Part shown: in pieces, positions 10,946 to 22,848 of the stretch | Position numbering within the stretch: the first letter of the stretch is position 1 | How the letters are laid out: each line of letters opens with the position of its first letter | Source of the DNA: Nageia nagi | Taxonomy: Eukaryota > Pinophyta | Length of the DNA: 64,000 nucleotides | Reading direction: 5' to 3' | NCBI GenBank assembly: GCA_050084985.1 | Contig: JBITNC010000001.1 | Location: 129,580,001-129,644,000, forward strand | Program-made: the position numbers and the translations under genes | The notes under the pieces: model-generated | Seen by the model: the letters and a program-made list of their open reading frames with translations, nothing else | Told to the model about the DNA's origin: nothing | Databases searched by the model: none

Positions 10946-12390
10946 ATGCCTAATGTAATCTTTATCCATTCTAGAAATATGCCACCCCTCTTGGTCACCC
11001 TCCTCTCTATCACCTTCCTCTTAGCCACCCTTCGATTGACCCTCTTCACCTTGCAAAGAATAATCAACTAAATATTAGTAAATAAAAATAAATAAAAAAT
11101 TTATGAGTCATTATTAAAATAATATAATAAATTAAAAAACACTTAAATATTAGTTATAGTCTTAGAAGCTATTTTCAAGATTAGTGATTGAAAACCAATT
11201 TTTAGGCCAAATGTTACTTCATCTTTTGTAAGATACCTGCCATATTTATCATACTACAAAAAAATATATTTACTTAAATAATATTTTATGCATAATATTT
11301 AATTATATAACTATTCATGCATAAAATATAAAATAAATAATTTAATATACTTACATATCTTATTTTGATTCCTAATTTTGTTGATTTTCCTAACTTATAG
11401 GTATATGCCATTGAAGATGTGTTGTATCAGGTATGCATGGCTTTTTCAAACCATAATGGTTCAGTAGTGGATTCTCTATGTGCTTCCTCCTCCTCCACCT
11501 TATTCATCAAACTCTTCCACACCTTCTTATCAACATCTGCAAGCCTATTTCCTTTTCATTGATTTTTAGGAAGTTTTTTATTTTATTCCTTATTTTATCT
11601 CTCTTCCAATTCAAATTCTTACCCATATGTTGCAATGCCCATTTTGGGTTCCATGCATTACTAAATTCTCTCTTCAAGATATCTATGATCCTTTGTTTTC
11701 TTGTAAAATACATAATTTTTTAGATAATGAATTAAAAAATTAAGTAAAATGTACTATCAATATTAATTTATAAAAAAAATTAAGTATAAAATTAAGCATA
11801 CAAATTATATATATACCTATTTCACTTTATTTTTTCCACTCGATATCTATGGTGGGGTCAAACTAGTGGAAAGTGCATTTTCTAAGAGTATCATAAAAAA
11901 ATGCCCTGAAGAGAATTCAATAACATTAGTAAATTAATATATTCCAAAATAAATATATAAATATATATATATATATATTTTTAAATCAATTCTTATCATT
12001 TTGATATTTTATTACAACACCCTTCTCATCCACCTTAATCTCAATGTCATTAGTGCCCTTACATGTTGAAAATATTATCTCCATATTGATTGATTGTACA
12101 TATACAATTACCATATTACTTAGATTATATTTAAATTGAATGTAACATTTAATTAATAAAAGGTAACTTTAATCAATTTTTTAAATTTAAAAAAATAAGT
12201 AATGTTACCATTTGGTGATGAGTCCATCGATGATGGTTGATCTATGCCACTAGTAGGATAAGAAGGCCTAGTAGATGAAGGCCCAATTTCCATTTGTTTA
12301 TCAATTTCTCTATCAATCTCACTCCTTTATGTCCATTGCATGGCCATTATATATTTTTAGCCATCATCTTACTCTATTAAAAAGGTAAAA
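10946..12390 (-). pseudogene. Possible second CACTA gene (plant En/Spm accessory type)
   Basis: Low-confidence call. On the - strand there are short, disconnected protein-like segments. Near 12,240-12,340 a hydrophilic stretch reads REIDKQME then GPSSTRPSYPTSG. At 11,713-11,507 a basic 68-residue segment contains NAWNPKWALQHMGKN. Near 11,500-11,400 another reads EEEEAHRESTTEPLWFE. The W..KW pattern and the E...HRE..T segment vaguely recall the plant Ptta/En/Spm family (second protein of CACTA elements), and opposite orientation to tnp2 is possible. No segment is long enough to be certain, and AT-rich stretches between them may be introns. Confidence 0.3.
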
Positions 12391-12470
12391 AAATGAAGTC
12401 AAATTTACTTTTCAAATCAATATTATTAAATAAAAATTGATTAAATCATATTCATAAATAAATACTTACA
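12391..12470. other. AT-rich spacer
   Basis: Short AT-rich sequence between the possible accessory gene and the CCCTAA-like array. Confidence 0.4.
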
Positions 12471-14095
12471 AAACCAAAACTCCTAACCCTTAAATCCTAA
12501 CATAAACCCTAACCTAAACACAAACCCCTAACCCTCAATGTACTGCAACCCCTAACCCTTAAAGTACCATAACACTTAACAAAATTGGGTACCACAACCC
12601 TCAACTCTAGAAATTAAGGTTAAATATTAAACCCTCAACTCAAACCTAAACCCCTAACCCTTAAAATATAATCCCTAAGTCAAACCTAAACTCTTAAAAC
12701 CTAACCCCAACCCTTGAACCTTAAATCCTAAATATAATCCTTAACAAATCTTAACCATATTCTTTAAATCCTAACACTTACCCTTAATTCCTAACCATAA
12801 CCCTTAAACTCTAATTTCTAATAAAATCCAAGCCCATAAAACCTTAACATTGAACTCAAACCCAAACTCCTAACCCTTAAATCCTAACATAAACCTTTTA
12901 ACCTTAACCCTCAATGTACCACAACCCTAACCCTTAATGTAATTAGGTACCATAATCCTCAACTCTAGAAATTAGGGTTAAATCTTAAACCCTCAACTCA
13001 AACCTAAACCCTTAACCCTTAAAATGTAACCCTAATTCAAACCTAAACTCTTAAACCCTAACCCAACCCTTGACCTTAAATCCTAACTATAATCCTTAAT
13101 AAATCCTAACCATATTCTTTACATCCTAACACTTACCCTTAATTCCTAACCATAACCCTTAAACCCTAATTTCTAACTAAAATTCAAACCCATAAAACCT
13201 TAACTTTGAATTCAAACCCAAACTCCTAACCCTTAAATCTTAACATAAACACCTAAACCTAACCCAAATTTAAACCCTAGCCCTCAATGTACCATAACCC
13301 TAACCCTTAAAGTACTATAACCCTAACAAAATTAGGTACCATAACCCTCAACTCAAACCTAAACCCTTGACCCTTAAACTATAACCCCTAAGTCAAACCT
13401 AAACTCTTAAAACCTAACCCTTAAATCCTAACTATAATCCTTAATAAATCCTAACCATATTCTTTAAATCCTAAAACTTACCCTTAATTCCTAACCATAC
13501 CCTTAAACCCTAATTTCTAACTAAAATCCAAGCCCATAAAACCCTAATATTAAATTCAAACCTAAACTCCTAACCCTTAAATCCTAACATAAACCCTTAA
13601 AACCTAACCTAAACCCAAACCTATACCCTTAAAGTACCATAACCCCTAACCCTTAAAGTAACACAACCCCTAACCCCTAACAAAATTGGCTATTGTAGCA
13701 CTCAACTCTAGAAATTAGGGTTAAATCTTAAAACCTCAACTCAAAATTAAACCTTAACCCTTAAATCGTAACCCCTAAGTCAAACCTAATCTCTTAAACC
13801 CTAACCCCAATCCCAAACCCTTAAAATCCTAACCATATTCTGTAAATCCTAACACATTACCCTTAATTCCTAACTATAACCCTTAAACCCTAATTTCTAA
13901 CTAAAATTGAAACCCATAAAACCCTAAAATTGTACTCAAACCCAAAATTCTAACCCTTAAATCCTAACATAAAGCCTAACCCAAATCCCTAACCCTTAAA
14001 GTACCCCAACCTCTAACCCCAACCTAAACCTTTATACCCTAACCTAAACATTTATACCACAACCCCTAACCCTAACCTAAACCTTTATACAATAT
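12471..14095. repeat. Degenerate CCCTAA-like array with a higher-order period near 360-370 bp
   Basis: Dense CCTAACCC, CCTTAAATCC and AACCCTAA words. A longer unit recurs: AACTCTAGAAATTA at 12,603, 12,961 and about 13,703, with a shortened copy near 13,348, so the period is about 358-371 bp. Each unit carries the same markers in order: CTCAATGTACC, AACAAAATTRGGTACC, CAAACCTAAAC and a CATATTCTTTAAATCC block. It behaves as a satellite built from telomere-like words rather than as telomere. Confidence 0.75.
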
Positions 14096-14703
14096 GATGT
14101 TAGTGTTAACCCTAAATTTATCCATAAGTTTTTTTATAAAAATTTACCAAAAATGTTTTACAAAAATTTACCATAAATTTTAAATCATAACACAAACACC
14201 TAACATCTAAAATTTAACCCTAAAGTTTACAAAATTAATCATAATTTGTTACAAAATTTATCCCTAAATTATAAGTTAAAATTAACCATAGCTTTTTACA
14301 AAAATTAATCCTACTTTTTTATGAAAATTATCCCTAATTTTTATGAAAATTGTCCCTAATTTTTTAACCCTAAATTTTAAAATCAAAATTAACTTTAAAA
14401 TTTTACAAAAATCAACATTAAATTTAAAGTCAAAATTAACCCTAAATTTTAATCAAATTTAACCAGAACCCAAACACCTAACACTTAAAATTCAACCTAA
14501 ATTTTTACAAAAATTAATCATAATTTTTACCCTAATTATACCTAATTTTTTAACAAAAATTAATCATAATGTTTTACAAAATCAACCATAATTTTTTACA
14601 AAAATTAATCCTTAATTTTACAAAACATTAATACTTAATTCTAGAAAAATTTTCATTTACGGAAAATTAACCTAATTTTTAGAATATTAATCATAAATTT
14701 AAA
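14096..14703. repeat. AT-rich degenerate repeats
   Basis: Words of the type AACCCTAAATTTTTACAAAAATTA in many variants, apparently the same family as the next two features and an intermediate between the CCCTAA array and the later TTTTTTACAACCCTAA array. No coding content. Confidence 0.55.
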
Positions 14704-15885
14704 TCAAATTAACCTAAACTTTTAAAAATTATCATAATTTTTTACAAAAAATAACTTAATTTTACACATAAATAAAATACTAAATTTTAATAATTTAACA
14801 AACCAAACACCCAACACTTAAAATTACCTAAATTTTAAAAAAAAATCCTAATTTACAAATAACCCTAATTTTTTTACAAAATAACCGTTAATTTTTACAA
14901 AATTACTCTATTTTTATAAATATTAATCATAATTTGTACCCTAAATATTTACAAAACTTATCCTATTTTTTACAAAAATAACCTTAATTTTAAGTTAACA
15001 GTAATCTTAGTTTTTTAAAAATTACCTAATTTTTTTATTAGATTAACCCTAATTTTTTATAAAATAACATTAATTTTAGTCAAAATTAACCAATTAATAA
15101 AATTTACTTGCATTTTAAGTTAAAATTAACCTTAATTTTTTACAAAGCTCAACCTAAATTTTTAAAAACTTTACCCTATTTTCTACAAAATTAGCCTACT
15201 ATTTTACAAATTGGAGTCATATGGTCATTTCATATCACAAAAAAAAGGAGTATAGGAATTCTTAGTATGTTTTTTTTTTTTTATGAATTTAGCAAAAGTA
15301 AAATCCTAATTTACAAATTTGGAATTGTTTCTCAAACCTAAAATTAATTTTGTAAGAATTAGTTTTTCCAACCTAGGTTTGATTTGTAAACCCTAACTTT
15401 ATATCTAATCTAGGTTTTCATGTTCAAAGATGTAGGGTTTTTTCTTGTTCAATTTTTTGAGTTTTTGATGTATTTTTTCAATTAATATTAAAAAAATCAA
15501 ATACATGAAAAAAAATTTATTTATATAAAAAAAATGTTAAATTATGCTTTAGAAAGTAAAATTTGGATTTGTATCTACCTTTGAATCTAGTGTGGATCTA
15601 ACAAACTTGACTTGGATCTATGAAAATATAAAATTTTATCAAATCTTACCCTTATGCGCCTTTCCATGAAAAAACCTCTCTTCCCTATTCCTCTCATGAT
15701 ATTCAATTGAAAAAATATTAGTGGGGATGTGGGTATGCCCCTTTTATTTTTTATAATTGCATGGTTGACTTGATGCATTGCTTGACACATAATGCGTCAT
15801 GTCATCCTCATTAAAATAAAAAATAACATTATATAATTTTAGAAATTAAATAATTTTAAAAATATTAAGATATTAAATAATTTTA
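14704..15885. repeat. Tandem duplication, copy 1 (deletion-rich)
   Basis: Aligns from end to end with 15,889-17,165 but is about 100 bases shorter. Almost all differences are losses of one to a few bases in this copy. Examples: GGAGTCATATGG versus GGAGATCATATGG, TTATGCGCCTTTCC versus TTATGCCGCCCTCTTCC, and TTTTTCCAACCTAGG versus TTTTTCTCCAAACCCTAGG. No gene. See the matching finding. Confidence 0.85.
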
Positions 15886-15888
15886 AAA

Positions 15889-17165
15889 TCAAAATTAACC
15901 CTAAACTTTTAAAAATTAATCATAATTTTTTACAAAAAATAACTTAAATTTTTAAAAAATTAACATTAAATTTTAAATCAAAATGAACCTTAAATTTTAA
16001 TAAAATTTAACCATAACCCAAACACCCAACACTTAAAATTTAACCCTAAATTTTTACAAAAAAAATCCTTAATTTCTACAAAAGTTAACCCTAATTTTTT
16101 TACAAAAATTAACCGTTAATTTTTACAAAAATTAACTCTATTTTTTATAAAATATTAATCATAATTTGTACCCTAAATATTTACAAAACTTAATCCTATT
16201 TTTTTACAAAAAATAACCTTAAATTTTAAGTTAACAGTAATCTTAGTTTTTTAAAAAATTAACCCTAATTTTTTTATTAAGATTAACCCTAACTTTTTTA
16301 TAAAAAATAACATTAAATTTTAAGTCAAAATTAACCTAAATTTTAATAAAAATTTACCTTGCATTTTAAGTTAAAATTAACCTTAATTTTTTTACAAAGC
16401 TCAACCCTAAATTTTTACAAAACTTTACCCTAATTTTCTACAAAAATTAGTCCTACTATTTTACAAATTGGAGATCATATGGTCATTATCATATCACAAA
16501 AAAAAGGGAGTTATAGGAATTCTTAGTATGTTTTTGTATTTTTTTTTATGAATTTAGCAAAAGTAAAATCCTAATTTACAAATTTTGGAATTGTTATCTC
16601 AAACCTAAAATTAATTTTGTAAGAATTAGTTTTTCTCCAAACCCTAGGTTTGATTTTGTAAACCCTAACTTTATATCTAGATCCTAGGGTTTTCATGTTC
16701 CAAAGATGTAGGGTTTTTTTCTTGTTCAATTTTTTGAGTTTTTTGATGTATTTTTTCAATCTTAATATTAAAAAAAATCAAATACATGAAAAAATATTCT
16801 ATTTATATTAAAAAAATGTTAAATGTATGCTTTAGAAAGTAAAAATTTGGATTTGGTATACTTACCTTTGAATCTAGCTGTGGATCTAACAAACTTGACC
16901 TTGGATCTAATGGAAAATAGTAAAATTTTATCAAAATCTTACCCTTATGCCGCCCTCTTCCATGAAAAAACACTCTCTTCCCTATTCCTCTCATGATATT
17001 CAATTGAAAAAATGATTAGTGGGGCATGTGGGGTATGCCCCTTTTATTTTTTATAATTGCATGGTTGACTTGATGCATTGCTTGACACATCAATGCGTCA
17101 TGTCATCCTCATTAAAATAAAAAATAACATTATATAATTTTAGAATATTAAATAATTTTAAAAAT
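15889..17165. repeat. Tandem duplication, copy 2 (full length)
   Basis: Head-to-tail with copy 1. Starts as AT-rich AACCCTAA-type sequence, then less repetitive sequence around 16,480-17,140 (GGTCATTATCATATCAC, TAGGAATTCTTAGTATG, GCATTGCTTGACACATCAATG). Short - strand frames here have no recognisable relatives and are not called as genes. Confidence 0.85.
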
Positions 17166-17884
17166 ACTTAAGATATTAAATAATTTTAAAAATATTTACT
17201 TTTAACAATCAAATTAAATATTAGATTAAATTTTAAATATTTACTTTTAAATATTAGATTGATTTGTAAAAAAATTAAATTATAAATACTATCAAATTAA
17301 TAAAATGTAATTTTAATTTTATGATATCATTAATGCTTTGTTAATATTATTGTACTTATGTTAATACATATATTGATAATGTTAACATTATGATTCAAGT
17401 CAAGGTTTTTGGATTAGGATTTGGTGTTATGAGTTTCAAATATGTTACATCATGTCAATGTTAATGTTATTTGACTTTTAATGTTACATAAATGTGAATG
17501 TTATACGTTAATGTCAGATTTTTAATGTCAATGTTAATGGTAATGGTATGTTAATGCTATATCAATGATAATGTTATGGTAATGTCAATGCTATAAGTTA
17601 ATTTTAATGTTAACGTTATCAAGCGTGAAGCCTACATCGATTAGACAAGGGCTAGATTGTTGACAATGGAGGCAAAGTTGTAATGATCACTTCCAATATA
17701 TCTTTATGTGACTTGTTGGTAAGATATTGTAATGTTATAGGTAAATAATTAAGAGATGATATTATGTTCATATTATTTTAATGTTATGTAATTATTAATG
17801 TTGTATTGATGTCATGTTAATAAGGATAATGTTATGTTAATAGATTTAAAGTAATATTAGTGTTAATGTGATGTTAATGCTTGA
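17166..17884. other. Low-complexity AATGTTA-rich sequence
   Basis: Repeated short words AATGTTAATG, ATGTTATG and GTCAATGTTAAT, mainly 17,330-17,620 and 17,770-17,880. No gene seen. Confidence 0.6.
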
Positions 17885-18720
17885 TTTTTTTACAACCCTA
17901 ATTTTTACATCCCTAATTTTTACAACCTTGATTTTTTACAACCCTAATTTTTTAAAACCTTATTTTTTACAACCCTAATTTTTTAAAACCCTAATTTTTA
18001 CAACCCTAATTTTGTATAACCAATCATTTTCATAACCCTAATTTTACCCTAATTTTAACAACCCTAATTTTTTACAACCTTGATTTTTTACAACCCTAAT
18101 TTTTTACAACCTAATTTTTACATCCCTAATTTTGTACAACCTTGATTTTTTACAACCCTAATTTTTTACAACCTTCATTTTTGATAACCTTGATCTTATA
18201 AAACCCTAATTTTGTACAACAATAATTTTTTAAAACCTTAATTTTTTTATAACCCTCATTTTTTTACAACCCTAATTTTTTACAATCATAATTTTTCACA
18301 AACCTAATTATTTACAACCTTAATTTTGTACAACCATAATTATTTACAATATTATTTTTTTATAACCTTGATTTTTTACAACCCTAATTTATTTACAACC
18401 CTAATTTTTTACAAACCTAATTTTTACAACCTTGATTTTTTACAACCTTGAGTTTTTACAATCCTAATTTTTTAAAACCTTAATTTTTTATAACGGTGAT
18501 TTTTTAAAACCTTAATTTTTTTACAACCCTAATTTTTTACAATCATAAGTTTTTACAACCTTAATTATTTACAATCATAATTTTGTACAAACCTAATTTT
18601 TACAACCCTAATTTTACCCTAATTTTTTACAACCCTAATTTTTTACAACCCTAATTTTTTACAACCTTGATCTTTTACATCCCTAATTTTTTACAACCCT
18701 CATTTTTTACAACCTTAAAC
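17885..18720. repeat. TTTTTTACAACCCTAA minisatellite
   Basis: Roughly 45-50 imperfect copies of a 16-18-bp unit: ACAACCCTAATTTTTT, with variants ACAACCTTGATTTTTT and ACAATCATAATTTTTT. The unit contains AACCCTAA and so looks derived from the CCCTAA-like sequence upstream. Confidence 0.85.
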
Positions 18721-19325
18721 CTTAAACTCTTCATCATAAACCTTTAGAATTAAAATTTTAACTTAAATTCCATTATTTCTAAATGTATTACTAAATGTTG
18801 AAGCATGTTAGTGATATTATTATCGACATCATCATTAGCTTAGTGATTAATATGTTTAGGGCTAGAGGGGTAATGATGTCTCATATAAAAATGATCATAT
18901 AACATCATTAATTCATGAGGAGGACATATTTTCATCATTAGATGATGAAGATCATATAGCACCAAATATTCATCATATGAGAGCAGACATATATTTAAAT
19001 GAAAATGAGGTATAAGTTAGTAATTTATACATAAATGTTATTGGATAAGTAGAAATTTAAAATTAATTAAATTTTCACTTTTATGAAATTATATGCTTTT
19101 ATTAATTAGTTAATATTATGGATAATGTTACAAGATCATGTTTAATATTCATCTTCAGAGGATGATGATGATCATGAGGTAATTAATTGGCATACATGAT
19201 TGTTTAATTTAATTTTTAATTTTTCATAAAGGATTTTCTTATTTGTATTGATGTTTATATTAGGCCTAAAAAAAATTCTTATTAACCTCAATTAATTCAT
19301 TAATTGGAAGAGATAAAGTATCCAT
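18721..19325 (+). other. Region upstream of the CACTA transposase frames
   Basis: Acidic coding-like bits (SSLDDEDHIAPN near 18,935-18,970, an EDDDDHE stretch near 19,160) separated by AT-rich sequence. They could be 5' exons of the transposase gene. No start codon can be chosen. Confidence 0.35.
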
Positions 19326-20400
19326 AAAATTGTACATAGTAGGATGTGCATTTCTAGGAGCTAAACCAATGGATGAAAATGCAATAGAAGGATTTAGTGA
19401 TCCTATCACTCTTTATTATAGAAAACTTATTGTATGTGGTTGTTCAAGATATAAGGGTTGGCAAAAACATCAAAGGGGACATGTAGAAATACATTATAAT
19501 GAAAATGATGGTATACCTAATATAAAGGGAGCATTACCTCCTATAGTTTAGAAATATCCCATTGGTCTAGTTAAACTTACTAGATGTGTTGAACATCTAA
19601 AAGAGAATGTTAAGGTCAAAATGTCAAAATATGTAGATTCATAAAATGAAGATAGAGAAAAATAATGTATAAGAACAAGAAATGAAGGATGAATTCATCA
19701 ATTATAGCCACCAAATGTTGAGCCATTCAAGCTACCAGATAAGAGTGTTGGTGATTTGCATTTAGCACATAATATTGTACATTTATAAAAGTCTACCTAT
19801 GACCAAAAGTCATATGGTACATAGCCAATTGAAAAATATTTTCCAAAATATTATGAATAATTCACTTATTATGATCATTCATATATAATTAAAACTTCTA
19901 ATATACCTAATGTAGTTATGGGTTTATTTATATTATCAAATATACAAGTTCATCCATTCACTAAAAAAGAACCATTGATGCCATTTTGTGGGCGACTACA
20001 ATATTATGAACTAGAGGATAACATCATATTTCTTTAGTATGGCTAAATATGGTATGTGTGGAAATGCAACATCATAAACAAAAAATGTAGTACGTATGTA
20101 CATTAATGGTTTACCAAAGATACATGGAAACATTGCAAGATATCCAAAGGCATAGGTAGTGTAGCAAATTGTGACTTTGTGGAATATGCAAATGATAAAT
20201 ATGACTTAATGCCTAAAAAAATAAAAAAATTTGTAGGTGTGGCTCCTATTGTAACTTTTAACCCTGGTGATGAGATGTTAGTGCATTATAACATCAATAA
20301 ACATATTCTAGTATGTAAGAGATGTATGGATTCAATAGATCCAAATGTATTTATTAACTAAGATAAAAGTGTAAAGAAAAAAGGAGATTGTAGTAGGAAT
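19326..20400 (+). pseudogene. N-terminal part of the CACTA transposase gene (unrecognised domain)
   Basis: A run of open segments: LYIVGCAFLGAKPMDENA, CGCSRYKGWQKHQRGHVEI, NDGIPNIKGALPP; then around 19,735-19,830 KSVGDLHLAHNIVHL and QPIEKYFPKYYE-like sequence; then 20,150-20,361 VANCDFVEYANDKYDLMPKK, FNPGDEMLVHYN, ILVCKRCMDSIDP. Stops are mostly TAG and TAA at likely Gln positions. Position and strand fit the N-terminal half of the tnp2-type gene, but it does not look like the usual transposase-associated domain, and I recognise no family. It could be a separate captured gene. Confidence 0.45.
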
Positions 20401-20820
20401 TGAATAATTTTTATAGTGCTCGATATGCAGTTATGACTTTAGACTATGTTATTTTCTATTTTGTTGAAGATCCTTAAGGGATATTATTTGTTGAAGAACA
20501 TAATTGTTAGAATTATTTATATAGTTTTACTTAAAATCATGTTATTTATGAAATTTTTACTTAAACTTATGCACTTATTAAAGTTATTGACATATACTTA
20601 TTAGATATTGCAAAAACTTGTTAAAGTTATTTTTTTAATTATATTAATTATTTGTAATAACTAATTTCACAACCACATCATACTATAATAGATACATAAG
20701 ATGAGTCAAATATAATATCTTATATGCCAACCTTACATTGAAAAAATATTCATAGGAGAAAAAAGGAAGTAACTAAAGAATATATTAAGTAGGGATGCAT
20801 ATGTAGAATTAATTATAAAT
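20401..20820. other. Intron-like AT-rich gap
   Basis: No coding signal between the upstream frames and the tnp2 frames, apart from a few basic residues near 20,755-20,800. Probably intron or eroded sequence. Confidence 0.4.
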
Positions 20821-22803
20821 CCAAATCCAATGGCTCCTATTCAAATCATGAATTCAAATAGTGAAAATGATGAAAGTTATTATAACACTCTTGATCAATA
20901 GTAAAATATAATGCATGATTTATTTCAATCAATTGATATACATGAATATGATACAAATGTAGACATAAATGATAATCCTCATGCATATGATGATGGAAGA
21001 GGAGGTGATTTAGAAAATGATAACATGTATGTTGTTGCCAAAATACCTTTATATTTCCAAGTTGGAAGTGCTCCTACTTATCATGAATATAAAGGCCAAA
21101 AATGTATGGTCAGATACAAATGCCAATGATATTTTGAAGTATGTATTTATTTTTACATTTTTTTTCATTTTTGTAAATTTATTGAACATTTTTAAAACTT
21201 TGTTTATTATATACATAATAATTTTAAGGTTTTATTTGTGTTGTAGGTTACTAAATGAAAAATTAATTCCAAGTGACAATGTCATCCCTTCTTCATATAA
21301 AAAAGCAAAAAAAAATTTGAAGGATGTAGGGGTACCATGTGTTTCCTACCATGCTTGTGTTAATGATTGCATATTATATAGAGGATGATATAAAAAATTG
21401 AGTGTATTTCCAAAGTGTGGTGCAAATAGATATCATCCAAGAACTATAGAAAAAAATATTCCTTTGAAGGTTTTTCACCATCTTCCAATTATTGATAGAT
21501 TCATTAGAATGTATAAGTGTGATTCACTTACATAGTATAGGGATTGGCATGCAAAAACTAGAAGTGAAGATGGTGTATTACACATTCCTAAAGATTCCAG
21601 AGCAATGAAATATATAGAAAATATGTGGCCCAATAAATTTTGGGATGAACTTAGAAGTCTCATTTTAGGTTTAGGAATTGATGGTGTCAATTCACATTCC
21701 ATACAATCATCTAATTATTTAGTGTGGCCCATTATTATAGTCAATTATAACATACCTCCATGGATGTCTTTGAAAAAGAAATATTTAATGTTAATGTTTT
21801 TAGTTCTTATACCAAATCAAGTGAAAAATATGGATATATACCTTAACCATTAATTTATGAACTAATGAAATTATGGAATGGAAGTTAGTATGTGATTGAC
21901 ATAAGTAGACCCATCCAACAAAGATCATTAACATTGTATAGCACATTATGTTGGACTATACATGATTATCCAAGTCTTAGTGTTTGTTCAAGTATGTATA
22001 TATAATTTCTATTACATTTACATTTATATTAAAATATTTAATTTTCTAAAATTAGATATAGTAATTATTCCCTAATAAAAATGTATTGCAAGCTTGCATA
22101 CAAAAGGTTATCATGCTTATCCATGATGTGCAAAACATTTCATAGCAAGATATTCAAAACACTTGCAGAAGATGGAATACCTTGTCTAAATAAAATATTT
22201 ACCATTAGATCATGAGTTTTAAAATATGAAATCATATTTGAATGGTCAAATTGATCACATTGAAACTCCCAAATATGCATCTCTTGGGGATTGGTTGAAA
22301 AAGTACCCAGAAAGCGAAGAAAATTATTAGATAAAAACCTTTGAGGAAGGTATTACTAAAGACCTAGAGGATGTTATTGTTAAAAAATATGACTTACCTC
22401 AAGGTGAAATTTAATAAAATACTATATCAAACATTCTTTTAACATGTCATTAATTCAATTATTTTATCAATTACATATTTACATTTGCATATGTTTTCAG
22501 GTATGAACAAATTATCCATATTTTATAATTTGGAATACTAGAGGGATTTATTAGTAACACATTTATTGTATCATATGCCTATTATAAAGAATGTACCTTT
22601 TGGATAACAAAAAATATATATGGAACAACAAATGCACCTATTCTAGCCTCATGGATTATGAACAAATATGAAGTGAATATTCTACACAATCTTTTTAGAG
22701 CCATTAAAATACCAATAGGATATGCATAATCTCTAATAAAAGCATTCACAATTGATGAAAAAATAATAGGATTGAAGTCTCATGATTATCATAAGTTATT
22801 GAA
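20821..22803 (+). pseudogene. CACTA transposase, TNP2 domain (5' part, interrupted)
   Basis: The TNP2 signature is read in order: DILKLLNEKLIPSDN, SYKKAKK, YHACVNDCILYRG, PKCGANRYH, FHHLPIIDRFIRMY, DWHAKTRSEDGVLHIPKDS, LILGLGIDGVNSHSIQSS, YLVWPIIIVNYNIPPWMSLK, KYLMLMFLVLIPNQVKN. These match the plant CACTA TnpD pattern (HACKNDC.LYR, C..C..SRYK, RWH, GLSTDGMNPF, SVWPV....YNLPPW). A 108-bp GT-AG intron at 21,139-21,246 restores the frame between NDIL and LLNEK. Further on are GFISNTFIVSYAYYKEC, NAPILASW and EKIIGLKSHDYHKLL (22,755-22,800). Gypsy B interrupts the gene at 22,849; the next domain resumes at about 41,600. The protein would cut at the CACTA ends; this copy has many stops. Confidence 0.85.
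21139..21246 (+). other. Intron in the CACTA transposase gene
   Basis: GTATGT start and TTGTGTTGTAG end, 108 bp, T-rich. Splicing joins AA|G to give NDIL-K-LLNEKL, the expected protein order. Confidence 0.75.
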
Positions 22804-22843
22804 GGTATTATCATATTATATGCATATCATAAACCTTAAATAC

Positions 22844-22848
22844 ATTTG
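22844..22848 (+). repeat. Target-site duplication of gypsy B (left)
   Basis: ATTTG directly before the LTR start TGTTTAC. The same five bases follow the right LTR at 41,334-41,338. Confidence 0.93.

Noticed and set aside
15203-16600. A recent biological tandem duplication
   Set aside because: The one-sided deletion pattern between the two copies fits sequencing error better than evolution, so it is reported as a likely artefact.
17885-18720. CRISPR-like regular repeats
   Set aside because: There are no distinct spacers; it is a simple plant minisatellite with imperfect adjacent units.
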